From: Cycloclasticus sp. 46_120_T64
Lineage (GTDB): Bacteria; Pseudomonadota; Gammaproteobacteria; Methylococcales; Cycloclasticaceae
Reading direction: 5' to 3'
Assembly (NCBI GenBank): GCA_002162695.1
Contig: MAAM01000001.1
Location: 1 to 64,000 of the forward strand
Length of the DNA: 64,000 nucleotides
Shown piece after piece: positions 30,103 through 39,370 of this stretch. Below the pieces are notes generated by a model. That model saw only the letters and a list, made by a program, of their open reading frames with translations. It did no database searches and was not told the DNA's origin. A program made the translations under genes and the position numbers. The first letter of the stretch is position 1; each line of letters starts with the position of its first letter.

Positions 30103-31731
30103 ATGGCGCCTCGTTCAGTTTTGCTCCTAGCCTACAGCTTTCTAATGTTAACGGCTTGCGCTCCCGCGCCACTAATACTGTCGGATAATCATATTCAACA
30201 GACAGCGGGGCCTAGCGGTCAGCCGCTTCCCGTTCTTCGAACAGCGCCGTTACCCGCACCACCAGCACAATCTAAGCAAGAAGATGTGTTTACCGTGGTG
30301 GTTAATGATGTGCCGATTAAAGCATTGCTGTTTGCGATTGCGCGTGATGCGCATGTGGATATTGATATTGCAGAAGGGGTTAATGGGCAGGCAACCTTAA
30401 ATGCGATTGATAAAACATTCGAGCAAATTTTAGAGCGTATTAGTCAGCAAGCGAATATTCGCTATAGCGTTGAGAGCGGTGTGGTTCGTATCGTAAAAGA
30501 TACGCCATTTTTAAAGCATTACGATGTCAGTTATGTGAACTTGGCGCGTACCAGTCAGTCAACGATAGCGATTTCAACTGAAGTGGCCTCAACCGGCGGC
30601 TCAGAAGGTAGTTCAAAGGTTGGTAATACCTCGACAACGAGTATCGATAATAAATCGGCTCACCATTTCTGGCAAACGACCGTTGATAATGTTCGTGCTA
30701 TTTTATTAGAAAATGAAAAGATTGCAGCGGCAATGGTGGGCGATACCGAGTTAGCCAGCGCCGCGATGACGCCCGATAGCACGGAAGCAGCTTCGCGGGT
30801 TATTGCTAGCCCTGAAAGTGGCATCTTAAGTGTTTTTGCCAGCCAAAAGCAGCAGTATGTGGTCGAGAAGTACCTTAAGCTAGCGTTAGCGGGTGTCAAG
30901 CGGCAGGTATTTATTGAAGCAACTATCGTTGAAGTTGATTTGAATGATGATTATCAGGCTGGTGTCGATTGGAGTCGCTTAGTTCAAGTAGGTGAAAGTG
31001 GTTTTAGTTTCTCGCAGGCTTTATTAGGCGCAAACTTGGCGGCTTCACCGGTTACTACGCTGACGTATTCAGACGTCGGCAGTAAATACAATGTTAACGC
31101 GACAGTTAAGTTGTTGAACCAATTTGGCAATGCAAAAGTGCTATCTTCGCCCAAATTGATGGTGCTCAATAATCAAACGGCACTGTTAAAAGTGGTTGAT
31201 AACCGCGTGTACTTTACGGTTACCGTTGAAACGGATACCGCGGACAATGTTGTTAATAAAACATTTGAAACAGAAATCCATACCGTCCCTGTCGGTTTGG
31301 TGATGAGCGTGACCCCGTATGTGTCGCCAGAAAATATGATTACGCTTAATGTACGACCAACGATTTCACGTATTCTACAATTTGTTAAAGACCCTAACCC
31401 AGAATTGGCAAACAGTGGTGTTGAAAGCCTGATACCTGAAATTTCAGTGCGTGAAATTGAATCTATGTTGCGGGTTAAAAATGGCGATGTGGCGGTTATT
31501 GGTGGTTTAATGCAAGACACTAGGAAATACAGTACGGATGGCATACCGGGTCTGTCTAAAGTGGGGAGTTTTGGTGACCTGTTCAGTTATAAGGATAATG
31601 AAATGTCGAAATCAGAATTAGTTATTTTCTTAAAGCCGATTGTTGCAGAAGAGCCTTCTTTGAACGGTCAGTTTGCAAAGTATAAGAAGTTTTTAAGCAA
31701 ACAAGACAATACTGCTACAAAAGGAATGTAA
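30103..31731 (+). CDS. mshL: MSHA outer-membrane secretin MshL
   Basis: 542 residues. The N-terminus is a lipoprotein signal with lipobox LTAC (Cys19). An N-domain (VVVNDVPIKALLFAIARDA...) and a secretin domain (about 270-530) follow, with VFIEATIVEVDLNDDYQAG, VLSSPKLMVLNNQTA, VPVGLVMSVTPYVS and the terminal IGGLMQD...GIPGLSKV...LVIFLKPIV. It forms the outer-membrane channel for the pilus. It lies 128 nt after mshM (with the direct repeats between) and 3 nt before mshN. Usual MSHA order puts mshL before mshM; here it is reversed. Confidence 0.93.
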   Translation: MAPRSVLLLAYSFLMLTACAPAPLILSDNHIQQTAGPSGQPLPVLRTAPLPAPPAQSKQEDVFTVVVNDVPIKALLFAIARDAHVDIDIAEGVNGQATLNAIDKTFEQILERISQQANIRYSVESGVVRIVKDTPFLKHYDVSYVNLARTSQSTIAISTEVASTGGSEGSSKVGNTSTTSIDNKSAHHFWQTTVDNVRAILLENEKIAAAMVGDTELASAAMTPDSTEAASRVIASPESGILSVFASQKQQYVVEKYLKLALAGVKRQVFIEATIVEVDLNDDYQAGVDWSRLVQVGESGFSFSQALLGANLAASPVTTLTYSDVGSKYNVNATVKLLNQFGNAKVLSSPKLMVLNNQTALLKVVDNRVYFTVTVETDTADNVVNKTFETEIHTVPVGLVMSVTPYVSPENMITLNVRPTISRILQFVKDPNPELANSGVESLIPEISVREIESMLRVKNGDVAVIGGLMQDTRKYSTDGIPGLSKVGSFGDLFSYKDNEMSKSELVIFLKPIVAEEPSLNGQFAKYKKFLSKQDNTATKGM

Positions 31732-31734
31732 GCC

Positions 31735-32937
31735 ATGAGCTTATTGTTGGATGCCCTCAAGCAGGCAGAGGCAAATAAAAAGAAAGCCGAGAACCCTGTA
31801 GAAAAAACGCCTATGCCGGCAAACTTATCCGAGTTAACGCTTGAAGAGAATCAAGCGCCGCTTACGGCTACCGTGGACGAACAAGTTGCACCACAAAACG
31901 AGTCGCGAGCTGTAGTGGGAGAAGAGGAGGCTGCCGATGAGGACGCTATTGAGCCGGTAGTTGTTAAGCCGACAGTTGCTGCGAAGAAACCACCGGTTGA
32001 TGTGTTTTCAATAGGCAAAAAACCGGCACAAAATACCTTTTATAAAAAGTTTGGCATTGTTTTTCTAGTGTTATTAGCAGTTGCTATCGTCAGCTTGTTC
32101 TTGCTGCCTCAAGAAGAGGTGGCTGGCATATCATATAAAGATCAAGTTGCGGCACAAAGAAAGGCGCAGGCTAAAAAGTTAGAGATAAAAACAGCGGCTG
32201 AAATGGCAGCAGTTGTTGTTGATAGTATTAAGGCCACGGATAAACTTAAGTTTGTTGAGCATAAGGTGTTGCCAAAAGAGCAACCCGAAGAGCCTGTGCA
32301 GCTTAACGAAGCTATTGAAAACCCAGCGGCGATTTTAATAAAAAGAAAACGAGTGTCATCCGCGGTGATGAGTCAGCTCAATGAGGCTTATGATGCCTTG
32401 CTCGGAAATGATTTGTCTCAAGCTGAGGATGTTTATAAGCGAGTGTTAAAGCAGCGGCCTAAGCAGCTTGATGCCTTATTAGGTTTGGCGAATATTGAAA
32501 GCCAACGAGGTTTTATATCATCCGCACGAGACTTGTATGAAAAGGTGCTTCGCATCGATGAAACGAATAGCACCGCGCAAATCGGTTTGTTGCAGACCTA
32601 TGGTCAGCAAGATGCCATATCGCGTCAGCAGGTATTGGAAGAACTCATCACAAAGTACAAAAACAATCCCGAGGCGCATCTAGCCTTGGCTCATGCCTTG
32701 GCTGAACAATCTAAATGGAAATCTGCGCAAAAATCATACTTTAAGGCCTTTTCGCTTAGCCCGAACAATACGGTATACGCCTATAATTTAGCGGTTAGCC
32801 TAGATAGGTTAGAGCAATATCAAGCGGCAATAAGGTACTATAAAAAAACGCTCAGTTTAAATAAGCTAGCCTCAAAGCCATTGAATTTAGAGCGAGTGAA
32901 GAACAGGTTAATTGAGTTGGGTAAATTATATGAGTGA
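31735..32937 (+). CDS. mshN: MSHA biogenesis protein MshN (TPR)
   Basis: 400 residues. It starts MSLLLDALKQAEANKKKA, the typical N-terminus of MshN/GspB-like proteins, with an acidic Pro-rich cytoplasmic stretch and one membrane segment (about 105-123). The periplasmic C-terminal half has tetratricopeptide repeats (about 210-395: AYDALLGNDLSQAEDVYKRVL, ALLGLANIESQRG, AHALAEQSKWKSAQ). It probably links the inner-membrane assembly to other pilus parts. The stop overlaps the mshE start by 8 nt. Confidence 0.88.
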   Translation: MSLLLDALKQAEANKKKAENPVEKTPMPANLSELTLEENQAPLTATVDEQVAPQNESRAVVGEEEAADEDAIEPVVVKPTVAAKKPPVDVFSIGKKPAQNTFYKKFGIVFLVLLAVAIVSLFLLPQEEVAGISYKDQVAAQRKAQAKKLEIKTAAEMAAVVVDSIKATDKLKFVEHKVLPKEQPEEPVQLNEAIENPAAILIKRKRVSSAVMSQLNEAYDALLGNDLSQAEDVYKRVLKQRPKQLDALLGLANIESQRGFISSARDLYEKVLRIDETNSTAQIGLLQTYGQQDAISRQQVLEELITKYKNNPEAHLALAHALAEQSKWKSAQKSYFKAFSLSPNNTVYAYNLAVSLDRLEQYQAAIRYYKKTLSLNKLASKPLNLERVKNRLIELGKLYE

Positions 32938-34633
32938 TCAGCAGCCGAAAAAAAGAATAGGTGATGAGCTTATTGATCGGGGCATTATTAGTTTAGATCA
33001 ACTTAAGATCGCGTTGCAGGAGCAAAAGGCGACAGGTGGCCAGATTGGTAAAGTCCTAATTGACCTGGGCTTTCTTACAGAATCCTTATTGAAAGAAGTC
33101 TTGGGCGAATCTCAGGGCGAAGACAGTATTGACCTTAATGAGGTGGTGCCCGATGCGGAAGCCATCTCCTTTATTGATAAAAAGCTCGCTCAGCAATTAA
33201 GAGTACTGCCTTGTGATTATAAGCCGGATACAAAAGTACTTCAGTTGGCAATGGCTGATACCTTTGATATTCTCGCGTTAGATAGAATTAAGGCGGTTAT
33301 ACCGGCGGATATTATTATCTCGCCCGTATTGGCGGGTGTGAAGGAAATTGAGAAGAATATCGACCATTTTTACGGTTATGAACTGTCGATTGATGGCATT
33401 CTTCGAGAAATCGAAACGGGTGAGTTTGACGAAGCTCAGCAACGAATGGATTCTGCGGAATACACGCACCCGTTAGTTCGTTTAGTGGATGCTTTTTTAA
33501 CCGATGCGGTTAAACGTGGCGCATCGGATATTCACTTTGAGCCTGAAGAGGGTTTTCTAAGGGTTCGTTATCGAATGGATGGTGTATTGCATCAAATTCG
33601 AAGTTTGCATAATAAATATTGGCCATCTATCGTTGTGCGCTTAAAAGTGATGTCGAATATGAATTTGGCTGAAACGAGAGCGCCTCAAGATGGACGGATT
33701 CACCTTAAGGTAGCGGGCCGGCCCATTGATTTTCGTGTGGCATCTCAGCCGACCATTCACGGTGAAAACTTTGTATTACGGATTCTAGATCGCGATAAGT
33801 CGATTGTTCCGCTAGATAGCTTAGAGATTGCCGATGATAATCGACAGTTGCTAAAGCTGTTGATGGCGCGGCCTGAAGGTATTATTTTAGTAACAGGCCC
33901 CACCGGTAGCGGTAAAACCACCACCCTTTATTCAATGTTGAATCACCTGAATAATGAGTCTGTCAATATCATGACCTTGGAAGACCCGGTTGAATACCCG
34001 ATGGGCTTAATTCGCCAAACATCCATTGGTATGTCATCAAAAATGACATTTGCTGACGGTATTCGTTCGTTGATGAGACAAGACCCAGATATTATTCTGG
34101 TTGGCGAAATGCGTGATTTAGAAACGACAGAAATGGGTTTTAGAGCCGCGATGACAGGTCATCAAGTCTTCTCAACCTTACATACAAATTCAGCCATTGG
34201 CTCTTTCCCAAGGCTGTTAGATATGGGGGTGTTACCGGATATCGTGTCTGGAAATATTATCGGAATCATCGGCCAACGTTTGATTAGAAAGCTATGTCCG
34301 AAGTGCAAACAAGACGAGGCCATTACGGACATTGAAAAGCAGTTATTAGGCGCAGAGAGTGAGCAGCTGACACATTTGGTAGCTGCTGTGGGTTGTTCAT
34401 TCTGTCACCAAACGGGTTTTAAAGGACGTATCGCCTTACTTGAAATATTAAGAATGGATTCGGATTTAGATGAGCTTATTGCGCAAAAGGCGTCGCAGCG
34501 TGAAATTATCAAAATGGCGGAAGACAAGGGTTTTAGAAGCTTAGCAAAAGATGGAGTTCGACAAATATTGTCTGGGCAGACGACCTTGAGTGAGTTATCT
34601 CGAGTCGTCGACTTAACGGTAACGCTAAAATAA
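32930..34633 (+). CDS. mshE: MSHA pilus extension ATPase MshE with c-di-GMP-binding MshEN domain
   Basis: 567 residues from the ATG at 32930, which overlaps mshN; an in-frame TTG at 32912 is less likely. Residues 9-61 are two 24-residue MshEN motifs separated by 5 residues (beginning R9-I-G and Q38-I-G), the known cyclic-di-GMP binding module. The C-terminal PulE-type ATPase has Walker A GPTGSGKTT, the Asp-box region EDPVEYPMGLIRQ, Walker B DPDIILVGEMRD, and a zinc tetracysteine (CPKC...CSFC). It powers pilin polymerisation at the inner membrane. It is followed 1 nt later by mshG. Confidence 0.94.
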   Translation: MSDQQPKKRIGDELIDRGIISLDQLKIALQEQKATGGQIGKVLIDLGFLTESLLKEVLGESQGEDSIDLNEVVPDAEAISFIDKKLAQQLRVLPCDYKPDTKVLQLAMADTFDILALDRIKAVIPADIIISPVLAGVKEIEKNIDHFYGYELSIDGILREIETGEFDEAQQRMDSAEYTHPLVRLVDAFLTDAVKRGASDIHFEPEEGFLRVRYRMDGVLHQIRSLHNKYWPSIVVRLKVMSNMNLAETRAPQDGRIHLKVAGRPIDFRVASQPTIHGENFVLRILDRDKSIVPLDSLEIADDNRQLLKLLMARPEGIILVTGPTGSGKTTTLYSMLNHLNNESVNIMTLEDPVEYPMGLIRQTSIGMSSKMTFADGIRSLMRQDPDIILVGEMRDLETTEMGFRAAMTGHQVFSTLHTNSAIGSFPRLLDMGVLPDIVSGNIIGIIGQRLIRKLCPKCKQDEAITDIEKQLLGAESEQLTHLVAAVGCSFCHQTGFKGRIALLEILRMDSDLDELIAQKASQREIIKMAEDKGFRSLAKDGVRQILSGQTTLSELSRVVDLTVTLK

Positions 34634-34634
34634 T

Positions 34635-35837
34635 ATGGCGAATTATAGCTATAAGGCCGTTAGAAGTGACGGTGTGGTTATTAAAGGTGTCATGGAAGCT
34701 TTGCATATTTTAGACCTGGAATCACGTTTGGAAAAAACGGGTTGTGAATTAATTTCAGCTAAACCAAAATCTAGAGGGTTAAACTTTTTACAGCAAAAGA
34801 TCACCCGTAGAGATTTGATTGATTTCTTTGTTTATATGGAGCAAATGATTTTGGCGGGGGTGCCGATTGTTGAATCACTGGATGACTTTAGACAGGGACT
34901 TGAACCATCAGAGCTAAAAGACGTTGTGGGCGATTTAGTCGAAAAGATAAAAAGTGGTAGTACATTGTCGCATGCAATGGAAAATTCTAACAAGGTGTTC
35001 AGTAACTTATCGGTTGAGCTAGTTAAAGTGGGTGAAAAAAGTGGCCTGCTCGCGACTATTTTTGGTGAAATAAAAGATGCGCTAAAATGGCAAGACGAGC
35101 TGATTACTAAAACGAAAAAAATCATTATGTATCCCGCGTTTGTTGGCACTGTGGTGTTTGCCGTATTGTGTTTTATGATGATTTATCTGGTGCCTCAGAT
35201 GGTTGGTTTTATCGAAAATATGGGGGGGGAATTACCCTTCCATACGCGATTGTTAATAGTGGTCTCGGATATTTTTGTAAATTACTGGTATTTGATTATC
35301 TTTATGCCCGTTTTACTAATAATAGGCATAAAGATTACCTTAGCGAAAAGTGAGTCGGCGCGGCTTAAGTTCGATGAATATGTGCTCGAAGTGCCGGGCA
35401 TTGGTTCGGTGTTAAAGAAAATTGTTTTGGCGCGTTTTGCATCTAATTTTGCGCTGTTATATCGGTCGGGTATTGGTGTTTTAGAAGGGCTTAGAATCAC
35501 CCAAGGCGTGGTGGGTAATGCATATGTGAAACAAGAAATTGAATTTATTCACAATCAAGTGACTGCAGGCGCCGGTATATCAGATGCGTTTGCGAGAACG
35601 CAGCTTTTTCCTCAATTAGTGATGCGGATGATAAGAGTGGGTGAGCAAACAGGTGGACTTGATAAATCCTTGGTTAATGTGAGTTATTTTTTCAATAGAG
35701 ATGTTGAAGACGCTATTGAAAAGCTGCAAAGCATGATCGAGCCTGCCATGACGGTTATTTTAGGCCTGATACTGGGCTGGGTGATGATGTCCGTGCTGGG
35801 CCCCATTTATGACCTAATTGGCAACATGGAGCTGTAA
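34635..35837 (+). CDS. mshG: MSHA inner-membrane platform protein MshG
   Basis: 400 residues of the GspF/PilC family, with two copies of the cytoplasmic helical domain (from about 55, RRDLIDFFVYMEQMILAGVPIVE; from about 260, ARFASNFALLYRSGIGVLEG) and three membrane segments (near 170-190, 215-235 and 370-395). It couples the ATPase to pilin assembly. It lies 1 nt after mshE and its stop overlaps the next start by 1 nt (TAATG). Confidence 0.93.
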   Translation: MANYSYKAVRSDGVVIKGVMEALHILDLESRLEKTGCELISAKPKSRGLNFLQQKITRRDLIDFFVYMEQMILAGVPIVESLDDFRQGLEPSELKDVVGDLVEKIKSGSTLSHAMENSNKVFSNLSVELVKVGEKSGLLATIFGEIKDALKWQDELITKTKKIIMYPAFVGTVVFAVLCFMMIYLVPQMVGFIENMGGELPFHTRLLIVVSDIFVNYWYLIIFMPVLLIIGIKITLAKSESARLKFDEYVLEVPGIGSVLKKIVLARFASNFALLYRSGIGVLEGLRITQGVVGNAYVKQEIEFIHNQVTAGAGISDAFARTQLFPQLVMRMIRVGEQTGGLDKSLVNVSYFFNRDVEDAIEKLQSMIEPAMTVILGLILGWVMMSVLGPIYDLIGNMEL

Positions 35838-37399
35838 TGCAGACGAAACACGCATTATACCTGTCCGATGTCTCTATCATTTTTTGTGATACAGATAGTG
35901 ATGGTGTCACCGAGCTTTTTACTCACTCATTAACTGAGCCTGATTATATCGAGGCGTTCCAGCGCTTTTTGTCCAAGCACGAGCCCGAGTCCTTTAGTGT
36001 TCTTTTGGATGTGATGGGGGAAGAGTTTAAACACGAGCCCATTCCTCATATTGGAGGCAAAGATAGGGCGTTACTGTTAAAACGGAAGTGCAAAAGCTTG
36101 TTTTCTACCGCAGATTTAACGTGGAAAAAGCACCTTCGTCGAGAAAAGAAAGGCCGTAAAGATGATGTGTATTTATTGGTCGGTGTTCCATTGCCATCGG
36201 TTGTTGAACACGTCTTTGATGCGCTAATTGAAAGCAAACAAAACGTGTCGGGTGTTTACTCTATTTCTATTCTTGAGCGGGAAATTCAAGCCGCCTTGCC
36301 CAGTGCTCAGCAAACATTAATTGTGTCGCGGGTGTTAGGGGTATCGCGGGGTAAGAAAGCCTACCGCCAAACATTTATAAAAAATGGCGAATTAGTGATG
36401 AGCCGTATGACATTTATAAATGGTGACACTGCGGAACAGGTTTTCCCTCAATTACTGAATGAAATTGAGAGGATGAGGCATTTCTTGAATGGTACCAGGC
36501 AGTTAGGTGTTGAAAGCAACCTTGATGTGGTGTCAGTACTTAATGAAGCTGAGTCGGCGCAGCTATTACAATACAAGAGTGATAGCGAAAAGATAAATAT
36601 GTCGGCTGTTAGCTTAGCGGATGTTGCGCAAAAGAAAAAGCTAGGTCGACATCAGTCGTTTTCAAGTTTGGCTGAACTGTTAGTGGTGTGCGTGACAGTT
36701 AAAAATATAAAACCACACTTCCGCCCTGACGGTTTATGTGGGGAACATAAGACGGTTAATACGAAGCGATGGATGAGTCGCTGTTCAGCAGGCTTACTGA
36801 GTGTATCGATCATGCTGGCGACCGTTATGGGGTTTTTAGCGAGTGGTGAAAAAGCTAAAGTGGATGCCTTGCAGGCGGATTTAGTGCAGTTGGAAAATCA
36901 TAAAAGCCACTTAGCGGCGAATGCCAGAGTGACAGTTGTCGATCCGCGCACGATGAAGCAGGTTGTTGATTTAAGTGAACAGATTAATGTGTACCAATAC
37001 GCTCCTGACAAGATCTTCGGGGTTTTGTCACGTGCGTACAGTGGTTTTAATGAGATTTCGCTGATGGAATTGAGTTGGGCGAGAGCTGAAGCTTCGCCAC
37101 AGCAAAACCAGCGTCGACGTAGGGGGCGAGATAACACGCCTTTTATGGATAGAATTAAGGCGGCTAGGCAATTTAAGTTAAAGCTTGTTTTGCCCGCTCG
37201 GCTTGGTAATCGAGAGGTGCTGGAAAAGGTGGGTGATTTTTCGGCTGCGTTAATGGAGCAGCCAGAAATTATAGCGGTGAGTCGTGAACAAGCCGCTATT
37301 GATGCTAGTGCGAATGCGAAAATGGCCGCGTCATTAAGTGGTGGCGCGACGAACAGGCCGATAGAGTTCACCTTGTTAATTACCATGGAGCTGTTATGA
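35837..37399 (+). CDS. PilM/PilN-like (MshI-type) assembly protein, enlarged
   Basis: 520 residues. The N-terminal 300 residues are cytoplasmic and resemble a divergent PilM/GspL actin-like fold. One membrane segment lies at 315-336. A PilN-like periplasmic part follows, with a coiled coil (KVDALQADLVQLENHKSHL) and a ferredoxin-like C-terminal region (FKLKLVLPARLGN...FTLLITMELL). By position, next to PilO- and PilP-like genes, it fills the MshI role, though MshI is usually shorter and I cannot see convincing actin-fold ATP motifs. It overlaps the next gene by 4 nt (ATGA). Confidence 0.7.
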   Translation: MQTKHALYLSDVSIIFCDTDSDGVTELFTHSLTEPDYIEAFQRFLSKHEPESFSVLLDVMGEEFKHEPIPHIGGKDRALLLKRKCKSLFSTADLTWKKHLRREKKGRKDDVYLLVGVPLPSVVEHVFDALIESKQNVSGVYSISILEREIQAALPSAQQTLIVSRVLGVSRGKKAYRQTFIKNGELVMSRMTFINGDTAEQVFPQLLNEIERMRHFLNGTRQLGVESNLDVVSVLNEAESAQLLQYKSDSEKINMSAVSLADVAQKKKLGRHQSFSSLAELLVVCVTVKNIKPHFRPDGLCGEHKTVNTKRWMSRCSAGLLSVSIMLATVMGFLASGEKAKVDALQADLVQLENHKSHLAANARVTVVDPRTMKQVVDLSEQINVYQYAPDKIFGVLSRAYSGFNEISLMELSWARAEASPQQNQRRRRGRDNTPFMDRIKAARQFKLKLVLPARLGNREVLEKVGDFSAALMEQPEIIAVSREQAAIDASANAKMAASLSGGATNRPIEFTLLITMELL

Positions 37400-38016
37400 A
37401 ACTGGTTAAGCAGTCGCCGATAAAAGTGTTCAAGCTTGAGTTGATTCAGCTGTTGGCGGCGATTGTTTTTACGGCTTTTATTTTAACGTTAAGCACTTTC
37501 TATGCGGATGATGTTGATCAGCAAATGCTCAGCGTTACGAGCCAGCAAGGTTGGTTAAATGCTGAAATTGATCGCTTAATAGACGATGAAGCGCTACTCA
37601 ATGATATGGGTACTAGGTTTGAGCGATTAAAAGAAAAAGGCTTTTACGGCCGAGAGGATCGCCTTGCTTGGACAGAGGTTTTAAAACAAGTGTCAGAAAG
37701 ATTGAAATTGCCTAACTTTAAATATTCGATAGAGCCACAGCAGAATATTTCGAATATAGGGTCTGGCTTCCAATCTAATTTAGGTTTATCAGTGAGCGTG
37801 ATGAAAATTGAAGCGGGCCTGCTACACGAAGCGGATTTCTCAACGATTGTTCAGCAGTTGTCTGATTTTGCACCCGGTATTTTTCGTGTAGAAGAGTGCA
37901 AAATAACAAAAGAAGGAGTTATCTCGTTAAGCCGTATTAAGCGAAATTTTGGCATTGACTGTACCTTAGCCTGGTATACCGTTACCCCGCCTACCCAAAG
38001 TGGGGTGAATAAATGA
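37396..38016 (+). CDS. PilO-like (MshJ-type) pilus assembly protein
   Basis: 206 residues. One N-terminal membrane segment (about 17-37), then a coiled coil and a small alpha/beta periplasmic domain (LPNFKYSIEPQQN, then IEAGLLHEADFSTIVQQLSDF). The layout is that of PilO/MshJ, which pairs with PilN in the inner-membrane alignment complex. Start and stop codons overlap both neighbours by 4 nt, indicating tight translational coupling. Confidence 0.7.
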   Translation: MKLVKQSPIKVFKLELIQLLAAIVFTAFILTLSTFYADDVDQQMLSVTSQQGWLNAEIDRLIDDEALLNDMGTRFERLKEKGFYGREDRLAWTEVLKQVSERLKLPNFKYSIEPQQNISNIGSGFQSNLGLSVSVMKIEAGLLHEADFSTIVQQLSDFAPGIFRVEECKITKEGVISLSRIKRNFGIDCTLAWYTVTPPTQSGVNK

Positions 38017-38417
38017 GTGCGATGAACAGGGGCTTTATTGTAGTAGTGTTTTGCAGCCTTTCGATGCAAGCGCAGGCATTTGGCGATTTATTTACCTCGA
38101 CCCTTCAGCGGCAAGCAATAGATGCAATGCGTGAACGGGGGGGTGTTGAGATGCCAACAATGAATCGTGAACCCAATACGTTAACGATTAATGGTTTTTA
38201 TTATAAGGGGCATGATAAACGCGAGAAAGGCGTTGTTTGGGTGAATGGCCAGCAAGCAAAACAAGGTGAAAAGTTTAATGGTATCACCGTCAAAAAATTA
38301 AATGAGAGTGATCAAACGGTTAATGTAACCGTTGGTGACAGTGGGCGCTCCGTGCCTTTTAAGGCCGGCCAAACAATGTACCTCGATGATCATAAAATTG
38401 TCGATGCCTACCAATAA
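38013..38417 (+). CDS. PilP/GspB-like (MshK-type) periplasmic protein
   Basis: 134 residues with a signal peptide (cleavage near AQA-FG). The mature part has NTLTINGFYYKGHDKREKGVVWVNGQQAKQ in outline and a beta-rich domain of the kind that contacts secretins (GspC/PilP homology region), followed by MYLDDHKIVDAY. By position it is the MshK equivalent, linking the PilNO-like complex to MshL. The sequence is short and divergent, so the name is tentative. Confidence 0.65.
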   Translation: MSAMNRGFIVVVFCSLSMQAQAFGDLFTSTLQRQAIDAMRERGGVEMPTMNREPNTLTINGFYYKGHDKREKGVVWVNGQQAKQGEKFNGITVKKLNESDQTVNVTVGDSGRSVPFKAGQTMYLDDHKIVDAYQ

Positions 38418-38425
38418 ACAGTGCT

Positions 38426-39367
38426 ATGAATGTTAATTCGCAGATAAACAGTAGGCGGAATAAAAAGCAGGGTGGTGCTGCCTTGTTGATTCTGATGCTT
38501 ATATTGGCACTAACAATATCGACCGTATTGGTAACAGGGGCCGGTAAAAAAGATAATACGGTTAAGCGAGATCAAGTGTCGAGCGAGGCTTTGGCTAAGG
38601 CTAAAGATGCACTGGTCGGTTATGCATACCGCAACGAGGGGGCCTTACCTTGCCCTGATTCGATTGGAGATGGGTTAGCGGATTCATGCTCAACGACAGA
38701 AGGTTGGCTGCCGTGGCAAGCGTTAGCGATTAAACCGTTAAGGGATGGCGGTGGCGCGTGTTTGCGTTACGTGGTGTCGGCAGCTTACGAAGGTGTGGCG
38801 CCTGCGAGCTTGGTGGATGGTGATTTTGAAATTCAAGATGTTGATAATAATACGCGTAATGCAGGGGTTGTTGCCGTTATATTAGCGCCACTAGAGGCCC
38901 TGCCGGGACAATTACGCGGCATGGGAAGCGGAAGCAGTAGCGAGTGTGGTAGTACGGACTCTTCGGCGCAGAAGAATGATGTCTCGAATTATTTAGACAC
39001 TATCAGTGGGGTTAATAATGCAGCCAGTAATCCAACTGTTTTTATACAGGCGGATAAGGGTAACACCTTTAATGATGTATCAATATGGCTCAGTACAACG
39101 GATATAACCGGCTCTATCTTGGTTTGTGATGCCGGTTATACATTAATTAACGGTGTATGTGAGCTGATACAGTCATGTGATGATGGATATAATTTGGTTG
39201 ATGGTAACTGTGTAGACATATATGGTTGCTTAGTAACAGAAGCACCTAATAATGGTGGGCAATGTAAGAATATTGTGTGCGATGACGGTTACACCGCTAA
39301 TGATGGCGGTCAGTGTATAGCTGATAATAACGGAAACAGTGGTGGAAATGGGAAAGGGAAGAAATAG
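38426..39367 (+). CDS. Pilin-like protein with LPCPD core and C-terminal Cys repeats
   Basis: 313 residues. The N-terminus has a pilin-like hydrophobic helix after KQGG (AALLILMLILALTI) but lacks the usual Phe-Thr-Leu-x-Glu, like PilX/PilV-type minor pilins. The core has GYAYRN...ALPCPD...GWLPWQAL, shared with the next gene. Residues 234-301 are four tandem 17-residue units, each starting with Cys and containing a second Cys at position 12 or 13 (CDAGYTLINGVC, CDDGYNLVDGNC). The tail is Gly/Lys-rich. An adhesive or tip role is an inference from its place in the pilus operon. Confidence 0.7.
   Translation: MNVNSQINSRRNKKQGGAALLILMLILALTISTVLVTGAGKKDNTVKRDQVSSEALAKAKDALVGYAYRNEGALPCPDSIGDGLADSCSTTEGWLPWQALAIKPLRDGGGACLRYVVSAAYEGVAPASLVDGDFEIQDVDNNTRNAGVVAVILAPLEALPGQLRGMGSGSSSECGSTDSSAQKNDVSNYLDTISGVNNAASNPTVFIQADKGNTFNDVSIWLSTTDITGSILVCDAGYTLINGVCELIQSCDDGYNLVDGNCVDIYGCLVTEAPNNGGQCKNIVCDDGYTANDGGQCIADNNGNSGGNGKGKK
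39125..39328 (+). repeat. Four tandem 17-residue Cys repeats (coding)
   Basis: Four units of 51 bp encode residues 234-301, each with two Cys and mostly the pattern C-D-(D/A)-G-Y...G-x-C. Eight Cys in total fit four disulfides in an extracytoplasmic EGF-like array. Confidence 0.7.
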
Positions 39368-39370
39368 ACA

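Noticed and set aside
36898-37386. 162-codon minus-strand frame inside the PilM/PilN-like gene
   Set aside because: Antisense to a well-placed operon gene, no recognisable family, no ribosome-binding site.
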